DNA of 64,000 bases from Changshengia sp963803165. GTDB lineage: Bacteria; Chloroflexota; Dormibacteria; Aeolococcales; Aeolococcaceae. The stretch lies in assembly GCA_963803165.1 (NCBI GenBank), contig CAWDLK010000002.1, positions 434,001-498,000 of the forward strand, written 5' to 3'. The position numbers and the translations under genes are program-made. Shown here piece after piece: positions 16,303 to 27,889 of the stretch. Within the stretch, counting starts at the first letter, position 1; each line of letters begins with the position of its first letter. The notes under the pieces were generated by a model. That model had not been told where the DNA came from. It saw nothing but the letters and a program-made list of their open reading frames with translations, and searched no databases.

Positions 16303-16392
16303 TCAGGTACAGGAGCAGGTGTTGCGCGCTCCGAAGTCGAGGAACAGCCGCCGGGTGAGCAGGGGGCGACCGGGCTGCGCAGACATCGTCAT
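16303..16392 (-). CDS. Putative Cys-containing leader peptide (29 aa) of epsC-cysK
   Basis: The ATG at 16392 overlaps the SufS stop (ATGA), so it is translated by coupling. The peptide ends ARNTCSCT, with Cys-Ser-Cys two codons before the stop, and contains LLTRRLFLDFGAR. This resembles the actinobacterial leader-peptide pattern (L-x-x-R-x-x-x-D-x-x-R then a Cys near the end) found before sulfur genes. Stalling at the TGC-TCC-TGT codons when Cys-tRNA is low would alter the hairpins that begin at the nucleotide after the stop. The ORF and codons are seen; the regulatory role is inference from known cysteine attenuation in mycobacteria. Confidence 0.6.
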   Translation of the reverse strand: MTMSAQPGRPLLTRRLFLDFGARNTCSCT

Positions 16393-17744
16393 CGATGATA
16401 CACGCGGTCGCGCGCGGCCCAATGCGGGAGGGGACGATCATCCGGGTCGGGCACCACGGTGCCGTCCGGCTCGGTCCGGTATCTCCAGCGCGGCCCGCGG
16501 GTGACGATCTCGGTGAGGGCGCCGGCGAGCCGCTCGACGTCGCCCGCCCCGCTGCCGAGGCCCAGACTCGCCCGGACGGCGCCGGGAACCCCCAGGCCGC
16601 AGCCGGGCCGCCAGCCGGGGCCGCCGGCGAGGTGGGCGAGCAGGGGGTGGGCGCAGAACGAGCCGCTGCGGACCCCGATGCCGTACTCGGCGCTCAGGAT
16701 CGCGGCGACCTCGGAGGGGTCCCTCTCGCGGACGGCGAAGGCGGCGATCGCAACCCGGTCGGGATGATCCGGCCAGGTCGCGTAGGTGACCAGGCCGGGG
16801 ACCTCCCCGAGCCGCGACCGGAGCAGGTCGCCGAGCCGGCTCTCGTCGGCCGCGACCCTCTCCATGCCGATCCGCCGGAGAGCGGTGCAGGCGGCCGCCA
16901 TGGCGAACGCACCCACGACGTTGGGGGAGCCGCCCTCGTGACGGTCGGGGAGATCGGTCCAGGTCACCTCGTCCGCGCTGACCTCCGCGACCGCGCCGCC
17001 GCCGGCGAGATAGGCGTCGCCAGCCGCCAGCCAGTCGGGCCGGCCCACCAGGGCGCCGACGCCGAAGGGCGCGTACAGCTTGTGCCCGGAGAGCGCCACC
17101 CAGTCCAGGTCGAGCGCGGCGACGTCGATGGGACGGTGGGGAGCGAGCTGGGCGCAGTCGACGAGGATGCGGGCCCCGTGCCGGTGGGCGAGGGCCGCGA
17201 GCTCGGCGATGGGCGACACCTCACCGGTCACGTTGGAGGCGCCGGTGACGGCGAGCAGGGCCGGACGTCCCGCCGGGAGGGCCGCGAGGGCGCGGCCGGC
17301 GCTGCTCAGCAGCTCGGCCGGGGTCACCGGTACCGGCAGCTCCACCGCGTCGTGGTACCGCCGCCAGGGGAGCAGGTTGGCGTGATGCTCGCCGAGGGTG
17401 GTGACCACCGCCGTCTCCGCGGGCATGCAGCGAGCCATCAGGTTGATGGCGTCGGTGGTGTTGCGGGTGAAGATCACGGTGTCGTCGGGCCGGCCCCCGA
17501 GGAAGTCCCGCACCACGTTCCGCGCGTCCTCGTACGCGGCGGTGGCGACCAGGGAGCGGAAGCCGGCTCCACGGTGAACGCTGCTGTACCAGGGGAGGAA
17601 GGCCTGGACCTCGGCCCAGACCTCGACCAGCGGGGGCGCGCTGGCGGCGTAATCGAGGTTGACGTAGCGGGTGGCGCCGCCGCCGACGAGCGGCACCTCC
17701 AGCTCGGCGCCGAGGACCTCGGCCGCCACCGATCCGACCGCCAT
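16389..17744 (-). CDS. Cysteine desulfurase-like class V aminotransferase (SufS/Csd type)
   Basis: 451 aa. A PLP enzyme expected to remove sulfur from cysteine as a persulfide, or an allied class V lyase. The N-terminal block NLDYAASAPP lies near residue 29. The PLP lysine is in LSGHKLYAPFGVGAL, and the candidate catalytic Cys is in GVRSGSFCAHPL near 375, where SufS has RTGHHCAQP. ATG 17744 has GGAGG 9 nt upstream; the frame is open another 50 codons but passes through the riboswitch region. Its stop overlaps the leader peptide that precedes epsC-cysK, so it is the first gene of the sulfur operon. Confidence 0.88.
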   Translation of the reverse strand: MAVGSVAAEVLGAELEVPLVGGGATRYVNLDYAASAPPLVEVWAEVQAFLPWYSSVHRGAGFRSLVATAAYEDARNVVRDFLGGRPDDTVIFTRNTTDAINLMARCMPAETAVVTTLGEHHANLLPWRRYHDAVELPVPVTPAELLSSAGRALAALPAGRPALLAVTGASNVTGEVSPIAELAALAHRHGARILVDCAQLAPHRPIDVAALDLDWVALSGHKLYAPFGVGALVGRPDWLAAGDAYLAGGGAVAEVSADEVTWTDLPDRHEGGSPNVVGAFAMAAACTALRRIGMERVAADESRLGDLLRSRLGEVPGLVTYATWPDHPDRVAIAAFAVRERDPSEVAAILSAEYGIGVRSGSFCAHPLLAHLAGGPGWRPGCGLGVPGAVRASLGLGSGAGDVERLAGALTEIVTRGPRWRYRTEPDGTVVPDPDDRPLPHWAARDRVYHR

Positions 17745-17808
17745 CACAGTCTGCCTCCGGCCATGAAGGAGGGACACCGTCACCCCGATCGGGTCTGTGG
17801 GCGCCACC

Positions 17809-17824
17809 GGGACCTCACGGTCCC
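17809..17824 (-). promoter_or_regulatory. Possible expression-platform hairpin of the SAM riboswitch
   Basis: GGGACC / GGTCCC form a perfect 6-bp stem closed by a GTGA tetraloop (read on the minus strand). It lies between the aptamer (17871-17951) and the SufS-like start (17744). It could be the switching or terminator element, but no competing fold was worked out in detail. Confidence 0.4.
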
Positions 17825-17858
17825 GTCGGATCGCGCTCCGCGTGCCGGACAGTTGGTT

Positions 17859-17951
17859 GCCTCGTGGTGAGGCCACATCCCCGAGAGGTGGCACCTTGGA
17901 TGTCCTTCCAGGTTGCCGGGCCCGGCGCCGCCGGGCCGCTCCTGATGCGCC
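17859..17951 (-). promoter_or_regulatory. SAM riboswitch (SAM clan, SAM-IV-like) upstream of the sulfur operon
   Basis: Read on the minus strand, the clan core GGCAACC (17917-17911), a TGGA/TCCA hairpin and AGGTGCCA (17896-17889) are present, with GGCA/TGCC pairing as in stem P3. Upstream is ATCAGGAGCGG, like the J1/2-P2 entry. Closing stem P1 forms between GGCGCATC (17951-17944) and GATGTGGCC (17879-17871). A further hairpin GCCTC/GAGGC (17859-17873) just 3' resembles the extra stem of SAM-IV. It lies 115-200 nt before a sulfur gene, the expected context. A covariance-model search would settle the subclass. Confidence 0.72.
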
Positions 17952-18053
17952 GACGAGTCTATCCCAGGCCCGGATGATCCTGCCACGGGTTATGAGTTGA
18001 GATCGGATTCATCCCGAGCGGGGATGCGACGGGAGATCCTTGTGGTCTGATCC

Positions 18054-18090
18054 TTGACAACGTCCAGAATCAGATCCATAGTCCTTTACC
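18054..18090 (+). promoter_or_regulatory. Leaderless promoter of the furA-katG operon
   Basis: TTGACA (18054-18059), a 17-nt spacer and CATAGT (18077-18082) lie 8 nt before the ATG at 18091. Transcription would thus start at or next to the start codon, with no room for a ribosome site. The AT-richer stretch around the -10 box is the likely Fur/PerR-type operator, as in mycobacterial furA-katG. Confidence 0.72.
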
Positions 18091-18561
18091 ATGATCACGG
18101 AGAAGCCTGCGGACCCGGCGGACCTCCTCCGCCAGCATGGTCTGCAGGTGACCGCGCAGCGCCTGGCCGCCCTGAGGGCGGTCTCGGGCCGGCCGCACGG
18201 CACGGCGGAGGAGATCGAGGAGACCGTGCGAGCGGAGATCGGCGCGGTGTCGCGCCAGGCGGTCTACGACGCGCTCGGCATCCTGACCGAGAGGGGGCTC
18301 ATCCGGCGCATCCAGCCGGCGCGATCGCCGGCGCGGTACGAGGATCGGGTGGACGACAACCACCACCACCTCGTCTGTCGCCGCTGCGGCCTCACCGTCG
18401 ACGTCCGCTGTGCGGTGGGCTCGACGCCCTGCCTGGAGGCTGCCGACGACAGCGGCTACATCGTCGACGAGGCGGAGGTCATCTACTGGGGCACCTGCCC
18501 CGCCTGCCAGAGGGCCGCAGGGCGACCGCGGGGCAGGAGCCCGGAACCATCAGCCGCGTGA
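18091..18561 (+). CDS. furA: Fur family regulator (FurA/PerR-like) of katG
   Basis: 156 aa. The winged helix covers residues 7-80 (LQVTAQRLAALRAV, then VSRQAVYDALGILTERGLI). The dimerisation domain has the HHHLVCRRCG metal site near 91-100 and a second Cys pair in GTCPACQ near 134, so a structural zinc site is intact. It ends 18 bp before katG and reads the same way. The arrangement matches actinobacterial FurA, a peroxide-sensing repressor of katG. It starts directly after a consensus promoter, implying a leaderless mRNA. Confidence 0.9.
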   Translation: MITEKPADPADLLRQHGLQVTAQRLAALRAVSGRPHGTAEEIEETVRAEIGAVSRQAVYDALGILTERGLIRRIQPARSPARYEDRVDDNHHHLVCRRCGLTVDVRCAVGSTPCLEAADDSGYIVDEAEVIYWGTCPACQRAAGRPRGRSPEPSAA

Positions 18562-18579
18562 GTTAGGAAGGGGACCACC

Positions 18580-20814
<2,235 letters not shown>

Positions 20815-20955
20815 TGCTGGAGCAGAGCACCCGGGACGCCCGGCCCGGACGGGTGCGCGCCGTCGCGGCGAGCATCTCCCGGGTGCCCGCTTACCGGCGA
20901 GCACTCGTCGTACTATGGGCGGAGGCCAACTCGACGATGGAGTGCGCGCGTCCAG

Positions 20956-21993
20956 ATGCCTGACACCGTCCGATGGGGGGTCCTTTCGACCGCCGCTATC
21001 GGCGACGCGCTGATACCGGGGCTGCTCGCCGCCGAGGGCTCGGAGCTCGCCGGGATCGCGTCGCGGTCGCCGGAGAAGGCCGCCGCCGCGGCCAGCCGCT
21101 GGGGCTGCCGCCCCTACTCCTCGTATGAGGAGCTGCTCGCCGAACCCTCGATCGAGGCCGTCTACATCCCCCTCCCCAACCACCTCCACACGGAGTGGAC
21201 GATCAGAGCGCTGGAGGCGGGCAAGCACGTGCTCTGCGAGAAGCCGCTGGCGCTGACCGTCGAGGACATCGACGCCATCGCCGATGCCTCGCTGCGCACC
21301 GGCGGCCACGTCCTCGAGGCCTTCATGTACCGCCACGCGCCGCGCTGGCGGCGCGCCGCGGAGCTGGTCCGGAGCGGCGCCATCGGGGAGCCGCGGGTGG
21401 TGCGCATTGGCTTCGCCTTCTACGTCCCGCTCGACACCGCCAACATCCGGTTCATCCCCGAGGTGGGCGGCGGGATCATCTGGGACATGGGCTGCTACGC
21501 CAGCAACATGGCGCGCGGCATGCTCGGCACGGAGCCCACCGAGGTCTTCGGCTTCCCCGAGGTCCGCGAGGGCCAGAGGACCGAGACCACCTTCACCGGC
21601 GTGATGCGCTTCCCCGGCAAGGTCACCGCGCCCTTCTGGGTGAGCTTCGACTTCCCCAACCCGTTTGCCCAGGTGGAGGTGGTGGGGACCGACGGCTGGC
21701 TGATGCTGCCCGGGACCGGCTTCCGGCGCGAGCCGTTCACCAAGCTCATCCTCCACCAGGGCGGTGAGGAGGTCTACCTGGACGGCGCCGAGCCCACCAC
21801 CGAGACCTTCCCCTTCATCGACCCGTACCGGCTCGAGGTCGAGCACCTCGCCGACGTCATCCGAGGGCGAGCGCCGCTCGAGTACACCCTCGACGACGCG
21901 CGCCGCAACACCGCTGTGCTGCTGGCGATGCACGCGTCCATCGCCCGCCGAGCGCCGGCGGCGGTCGCCACCGGGACCGCTCCGGCCGGCTGA
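20956..21993 (+). CDS. Gfo/Idh/MocA family oxidoreductase
   Basis: 345 aa. The N-terminal NAD(P)-binding domain starts at VRWGVLSTAAIGDALIPG. The family EKP motif is in HVLCEKPLAL near residue 97, and the catalytic-region Asp/His-like block is GGGIIWDMGCYASNMA near 174-189. It resembles dehydrogenases acting on cyclic polyols or sugars, such as D-xylose dehydrogenase. There is no clear ribosome site before ATG 20956. It stands alone between katG and an SDR gene; the substrate is unknown. Confidence 0.88.
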   Translation: MPDTVRWGVLSTAAIGDALIPGLLAAEGSELAGIASRSPEKAAAAASRWGCRPYSSYEELLAEPSIEAVYIPLPNHLHTEWTIRALEAGKHVLCEKPLALTVEDIDAIADASLRTGGHVLEAFMYRHAPRWRRAAELVRSGAIGEPRVVRIGFAFYVPLDTANIRFIPEVGGGIIWDMGCYASNMARGMLGTEPTEVFGFPEVREGQRTETTFTGVMRFPGKVTAPFWVSFDFPNPFAQVEVVGTDGWLMLPGTGFRREPFTKLILHQGGEEVYLDGAEPTTETFPFIDPYRLEVEHLADVIRGRAPLEYTLDDARRNTAVLLAMHASIARRAPAAVATGTAPAG

Positions 21994-22239
21994 TCAGGCC
22001 TCGCTCCGGCACTCCGCGGGTGCCGACGTGTCGTCCTCCGACCGATGGATGGCTTCCTCTCCGGCACGTTCTGACAGTGACTTCCAGCCTGGTATCTGTG
22101 ATCACAATGGACGTTGACACCAATTGGAGCGCACTGATGCGCGGCATCGCGGCGGCGTGCCGGCGGACGCAGAGCTGAGATCATCGACGCCACCTGACCC
22201 ATCGAGCCGCCGCCGCCGGGCGGCACCAGGAGGGACGAC
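21994..22239. other. Intergenic stretch with a TTGACA...CCAATTGG motif
   Basis: No gene is supported. It contains TTGACACCAATTGGAG (22114-22129), nearly repeated at 51566-51581 (14 of 16 bases). No -10 box at 16-18 nt follows either copy, so I do not call it a promoter. Confidence 0.35.
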
Positions 22240-23010
22240 GTGATCGAGCGGACCGAGACGCCGGCCGGCGGGGCTCCGGCGCGCCCGCTGGCGGTGGTCA
22301 CCGGGGCGAGCGCGGGGATCGGTGAGGCGATCGCCACCCGGCTCTCCGCCGTGGGGTACCGCCTCCTCCTCGGGGCCCGCCGCGAGGATCGCCTCCGCGA
22401 GGTCGCCGGGAGGCTGGGCGCCGAGGCGCGGGTCCTGGACGTCGCCGACGAGGCGAGCGTGGCCGCCTTCTGCGCCGGGATCGAGCGGCTCGAGGTGCTG
22501 GTCAACAACGCCGGCGGCGCCCGCGGCCTGGACCCGCTGGCCCAGGCCCGCAGCGATCAGTGGCGCTGGATGTGGGAGGTCAACGTGCTCGGGCTCATGC
22601 AGATGACCCGGGCGCTGCTGCCGGCGCTGGAGGCATCGGGGCACGGTCACGTCGTCAACGTCTCCTCCACCGCCGGCCTCGAGGTGTACGAGGGCGGGAG
22701 CGGCTACACCAGCGCCAAGCACGCGGTCCACGCCATCAGCGGGACCCTCCGCCTGGAGCTGGCCGGGCGGCCGGTCCGGGTCACCGAGATCTCCCCCGGG
22801 ATGGTCGAGACTGACTTCAGCCTCCGCCGTTTCGGGGGCGACGCGGACCGGGCGGCGGCCGTATACCAGGGGGTGACCGCGCTCACGGCCGAGGACGTGG
22901 CCGACGTCGTGGCCTTCGCGGTGACCCGGCCCGCCCACGTCAACATCGACGAGATCGTGCTGCGTCCGATCCAGCAGGCCGCGGCCCACAAGGTGGTGCG
23001 GCGAGGCTGA
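22240..23010 (+). CDS. Short-chain dehydrogenase/reductase (YdfG-like)
   Basis: 256 aa classical SDR. The cofactor motif TGASAGIG lies near residues 21-28, NNAGG near 89, the catalytic Ser in VSSTAGLEV near 146 and the YTSAK Tyr-Lys pair near 163. The PG motif is in ISPGMVETDF. The region around LDVADEAS and the C-terminus with INIDEIVLRPIQQ-like spacing resemble 3-hydroxy acid dehydrogenases of the YdfG group. The start is GTG with AGGAGG 8 nt upstream. The C-terminal tail is slightly extended and basic. Confidence 0.9.
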   Translation: MIERTETPAGGAPARPLAVVTGASAGIGEAIATRLSAVGYRLLLGARREDRLREVAGRLGAEARVLDVADEASVAAFCAGIERLEVLVNNAGGARGLDPLAQARSDQWRWMWEVNVLGLMQMTRALLPALEASGHGHVVNVSSTAGLEVYEGGSGYTSAKHAVHAISGTLRLELAGRPVRVTEISPGMVETDFSLRRFGGDADRAAAVYQGVTALTAEDVADVVAFAVTRPAHVNIDEIVLRPIQQAAAHKVVRRG

Positions 23011-23017
23011 TCCGCCC

Positions 23018-23437
23018 TCAGCTCTTCTCCCCGCCCAGGAAGCCCACCACCACGCCGAAGATGGTGGTCGAGAGGGCGAAGAGGGTCGTATACGAGTTGG
23101 TCAGCTTGAGGGCGTCGGCGGTCACCCCGCCCCCCAGGAGCACCACGAAGATGGCGAGCGCGACCAGGAACCTCCCGGTGTTGAACGTGGTCCCGCCGAG
23201 GAGCTGATTGGTGAGGTCGGCGGCGCTGCTGCTGGCCTGCGCGTCCGCCGCGGCCGGGGTCGGAGGCTTGCTCGCCAGCGCCCTGCTCACCGCGCTCACC
23301 ACCGGCTGGAGCTGGCCGGCCATCTGCACCGACAGGGTCTTCTGCTGCTCGGAATCGGTGGGCGGCTCCGCGGTCAGCGCGGTGCGGAGCAGCTGGGTGA
23401 GCCCGGGATCAGCCTGTCGCTCGAAGAAGACGCCCAT
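23018..23437 (-). CDS. Small membrane protein, two C-terminal helices
   Basis: 139 aa, not recognised. An N-terminal soluble, Ala/Ser-rich part of about 90 residues is followed by two hydrophobic helices (about 91-108 and 115-133) and a short charged end. ATG 23437 has GGGAGGG about 10 nt upstream. It is convergent with the SDR gene, 7 bp between stops. The next upstream gene on this strand is another small membrane protein, so the two may be functionally linked. Confidence 0.55.
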   Translation of the reverse strand: MGVFFERQADPGLTQLLRTALTAEPPTDSEQQKTLSVQMAGQLQPVVSAVSRALASKPPTPAAADAQASSSAADLTNQLLGGTTFNTGRFLVALAIFVVLLGGGVTADALKLTNSYTTLFALSTTIFGVVVGFLGGEKS

Positions 23438-23564
23438 GACCCAATGCCCTCCCTGACGGTCCGTCGGCGTGGCCGGGTGTCCCGGCCACGGGGGTACCCG
23501 CCTGCGTTTCTACCACGCCGGGCGCGGTCGGGCCAGGGGCCGGGCCCGGGCGCCAGCTCCGCCA

Positions 23565-23873
23565 TCAGAGCCTCCGACCCCTCCCGCGGCCGACGATCGG
23601 GCGTCCGGCCACGCTCGCCAGGGCGAAGAAGAAGGCGAATCCAAGCAGATCGGACACCGCGATGAGCTGGGTGGTGTCGGCGCCTGATGGAGCCAGGAGG
23701 GCCAGGAAGGTGCCGGCGAAGATGACATGCACGGCCAGAGCCCCGATCAGGCCGGCGATGACGGCGAGCGCCCCGACCACCGACCTGAGGTGCTCGACGA
23801 TGAGGTCGGCTCCGACGGGATCGGTGGGCGTGACGGGCGGCCCCGGGATCGGGGCCGGGTACTGGTCTGGCAT
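23565..23873 (-). CDS. Small membrane protein, two helices
   Basis: 102 aa, not recognised. A Pro-rich N-terminus (about 20 residues) precedes helices at about 33-59 and 69-90, then a short basic tail. ATG 23873 is chosen over a longer open frame because GGAGGAG stands 8 nt upstream of it. Paired with the following two-helix protein on the same strand. Confidence 0.55.
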   Translation of the reverse strand: MPDQYPAPIPGPPVTPTDPVGADLIVEHLRSVVGALAVIAGLIGALAVHVIFAGTFLALLAPSGADTTQLIAVSDLLGFAFFFALASVAGRPIVGRGRGRRL

Positions 23874-24034
23874 CGGATCGCTCCTCCTGGGCGCAGCGCT
23901 GGCTCCAGCAGCGCGGAACCCCGCGGTCGGTGGGCTCGCAGGGTGGAGCGTATCCACCCGATCGGTCGCACCTCAAGGGGGCGACGACCGCCGTCGGAGG
24001 GGCAACCGGAGGCAGCGGGTTGGAGGCCCCACCC

Positions 24035-25309
24035 TCAGGGGAAGATGCCGCGATCGCTGGTCGCCTCGGCCACCCGCTTGACGGCCACCGCATAGGCGCC
24101 GAGGCGCAGCGGCACCCCCAGGCTCTGCGATGCGTCCCACGACGAGTTGAAGGCCACCGTCAGGATCCGCTCGAGACGATCGTTGATCTCGTTCTCCTCC
24201 CAGAAGAACGACTGAAGGTCCTGGACCCACTCGAAGTAGGAGACGATGACCCCCCCGGCGTTGGTGACGATGTCGGGAACGACTGTCACCCCCCGCTTGC
24301 GGAGGATGTCGTCGGCATCGGGAGTGGTGGGCCCGTTGGCGCCCTCGAGGATCAGCGACGCCTGGACCCGTCCGGCGTTGGCAGCGGTGATCTGGTTCTC
24401 CAGCGCGGCCGGGACGAGCACGTCGACCGGGGCCTCGAGCAGATCGGGGTTGCTGATGGGCCGGGTCCCGGGGAAGCCGATGACCGAGCCGGTGCCGTGG
24501 ACGTGCTCGATCAGCGCCGGGATGTCCAGCCCCGTCTCGCTCAGGACGCCGCCGGCCCAGTCCGAGACCGCCCGGATGCTGAAGCCGTCCTCGGCCATCA
24601 GCTGCGCGGCGGTGCTCCCAACGTTGCCGAAACCCTGCACCGCGACGGTGAGCCGGTGGGGATCGAGACCCAGGCGGCTGCAGGCCTGCTGGGCCACCAT
24701 CGCGCAGCCGCGGCCGGTGGCGGCGCTGCGTCCCTGGCTCCCGCCCACGCTGATCGGCTTGCCGGTGACCACGGCAGGGATCGAGTAGCCCCGGCTCATC
24801 GAGACCGTGTCCATGATCCAGGCCATGACCTGGGGGGTGGTGTTGACGTCCGGGGCGGGAATGTCCCGCTCGGATCCGATCAGCACCGAGATCTCGCTCG
24901 CGTAGCGGCGGGTGAGCCGCTCCAGCTCGTTGCGGCTGAGCCGGGTGGGATCGACGATCACCCCGCCCTTGGCACCCCCGAAGGGGATCCCCGCCACCGC
25001 GCACTTCCAGGTCATCCACATCGCCAGCGCCTTGACCTCGCTGAGGCTGACCTGAGGGTGGAAGCGGATGCCACCCTTGGCCGGCCCCCGGTTGAGGTTG
25101 TGCTGGACCCGGTAACCCTGGAAGACCTGCACCGATCCGTCGTCCAGCTTGACCGGGAAGTTGACGATCAGCTGGCGCTGGGGCTCACGCAGAATGGCCC
25201 GCACCCCGGGCTCGAGGTCGAGGACGTCGGCCGCGGCATCGAACTGGCGCTGCGCGTTGAGCCAGGGATCGTCGACCAGGGGCAGATCGGCTGCCAGGTC
25301 CACGGCCAT
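24035..25309 (-). CDS. gdhA: Glu/Leu/Phe/Val dehydrogenase (glutamate dehydrogenase)
   Basis: 424 aa. Catalyses reversible oxidative deamination, most likely glutamate to 2-oxoglutarate. Substrate-site motifs GGIRFHP and KCAVAGIPFGGAKGGV are present (the latter with the catalytic Lys), as are DIPAPDVNT and the Rossmann motif VQGFGNVGS near residue 213. The ATG at 25309 is preceded by a perfect GGAGGTG at 8 nt; the ATG 15 nt earlier contains that ribosome site and is unlikely. It follows the PfkB kinase by 79 bp on the same strand and could supply or drain glutamate for the aminotransferase in that cluster. Confidence 0.92.
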   Translation of the reverse strand: MAVDLAADLPLVDDPWLNAQRQFDAAADVLDLEPGVRAILREPQRQLIVNFPVKLDDGSVQVFQGYRVQHNLNRGPAKGGIRFHPQVSLSEVKALAMWMTWKCAVAGIPFGGAKGGVIVDPTRLSRNELERLTRRYASEISVLIGSERDIPAPDVNTTPQVMAWIMDTVSMSRGYSIPAVVTGKPISVGGSQGRSAATGRGCAMVAQQACSRLGLDPHRLTVAVQGFGNVGSTAAQLMAEDGFSIRAVSDWAGGVLSETGLDIPALIEHVHGTGSVIGFPGTRPISNPDLLEAPVDVLVPAALENQITAANAGRVQASLILEGANGPTTPDADDILRKRGVTVVPDIVTNAGGVIVSYFEWVQDLQSFFWEENEINDRLERILTVAFNSSWDASQSLGVPLRLGAYAVAVKRVAEATSDRGIFP

Positions 25310-25388
25310 CTCGTTCACCTCCATCTGACGCTGACGAGTATCGGACCAGCGCCGGTTCCGGCGACCGGGGCCCCCTCCCAGCTCGCCG

Positions 25389-26408
25389 TCACGGCCACGG
25401 CCCGTCGGCCACCTCGGAACGGTGGGGCGGATCGGCCCCGGGCCGCGAGCAGGCGACCCCGGCCACCCGGCCGGCCACCTCGAGGGCGCGCTCGAGATCG
25501 GCGGGAGCGAGCGCGGCCAGCCCGCCGGGATGCAGCGCGCCTGCCTCGGCGAGCCAGGTCAGGAGGGCCGCCGAGTACGCATCGCCGGCGCCCACGGTGT
25601 CCACCACCTCACCGGACGGTGCCGGGCCGACCACCGAGGAGCCGTCAGGGCGGAAGGCCACCAACTCGCGGGGCCCCCGGGTGAGCACGACCAGCTCCGG
25701 ACCCTCGCCCGCCCAGGAGCGAGCGACCTCGATGGGATCGGCATCGGGGTGCATGAAGGCCATGTCGCCGTCGCTCACCTTGACCAGGTGGGCCTGCCGA
25801 ACCAGCGAGCGGGCCCGGGCGGTGAAGGCCGCGGCATCGGCGATGTGCGACGGCCGGACGTTGGGGTCGTACGAGATCAGCACCCCACCCTGGGCATGCA
25901 CGTCGGCGATCCACGAGGCCAGGGCCTCGGCGCCCGGCGCCACCGCGGTGGCCAGCGATCCGGTGTGCACCGCCGCCACCGCGAGACGCTCGGTGCGGGG
26001 CAGCTCGTCGGGATGCCACTGCCAGTCCGCGGTGTCCGCGCCGTAGAAGGAGTAGGTGGCCAGCCCCGCGGCGTCCAGGGCGACGATGGCGAGGGTCGGC
26101 GCCTCGCCGGTCACCACCGAGTAGCTGAGGTCCACCCCGCTGTCGCTGAGGTGGGAGCTGAGCCAGGGTCCCAGCCCCGACGACGAGAGGCGTCCGGCGA
26201 AGCCGACGGCGACGCCCAGCCGCGCCAGCCCCACCGCCACGTTGGCGGGGGATCCACCTGGCCGGACCATGAGACGCAGCGCCTCCGTCGAGAGCAGCTC
26301 GCCGGCGGCCGCCGGCGGCGCGGAGGGAACGCCCTCCGCACCGTCGTCGACCACCACCGCATCGGCGATGACCTCGCCGACCACCAGCACGGTGACCGGT
26401 GCGCCCAT
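25389..26408 (-). CDS. PfkB family carbohydrate kinase
   Basis: 339 aa ribokinase-like enzyme phosphorylating a sugar or related hydroxyl compound with ATP. PfkB motif 1 (GGSPANVAVGLARLG) lies near residue 50 and motif 2 with the catalytic Asp (DTVGAGDAYSAALL) near 285. The N-terminal VLVVGEVIAD strand is typical. ATG 26408 is 40 bp downstream of the aminotransferase stop. It belongs to the LacI-linked cluster, so its substrate is probably the product of the epimerase/aminotransferase steps; the sugar is not predictable from sequence. Confidence 0.88.
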   Translation of the reverse strand: MGAPVTVLVVGEVIADAVVVDDGAEGVPSAPPAAAGELLSTEALRLMVRPGGSPANVAVGLARLGVAVGFAGRLSSSGLGPWLSSHLSDSGVDLSYSVVTGEAPTLAIVALDAAGLATYSFYGADTADWQWHPDELPRTERLAVAAVHTGSLATAVAPGAEALASWIADVHAQGGVLISYDPNVRPSHIADAAAFTARARSLVRQAHLVKVSDGDMAFMHPDADPIEVARSWAGEGPELVVLTRGPRELVAFRPDGSSVVGPAPSGEVVDTVGAGDAYSAALLTWLAEAGALHPGGLAALAPADLERALEVAGRVAGVACSRPGADPPHRSEVADGPWP

Positions 26409-26448
26409 CAGCGGCCCGTCCAGGCGGCCACGGGTCCGGTCAGGCCGC

Positions 26449-27750
<1,302 letters not shown>

Positions 27751-27889
27751 CACGCTGATCTCCTCAAATCCCCTGTGCCTCGACACGCCGCCGCCCCATC
27801 TGCCGCCGGGCCGGATGCTCCGGTCAGGCCACGCTGAGGGCGCCGGCGCGCTCAGCGAAACTTCGAAACTGGCCCCGGACGCGCCCGGG

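Noticed and set aside
16235..16441. 68-codon minus-strand frame through the sufS-epsC gap
   Set aside because: The 29-codon frame starting at 16392 is coupled to the sufS stop, carries the Cys codons and ends at the hairpin; the longer frame has no such support.
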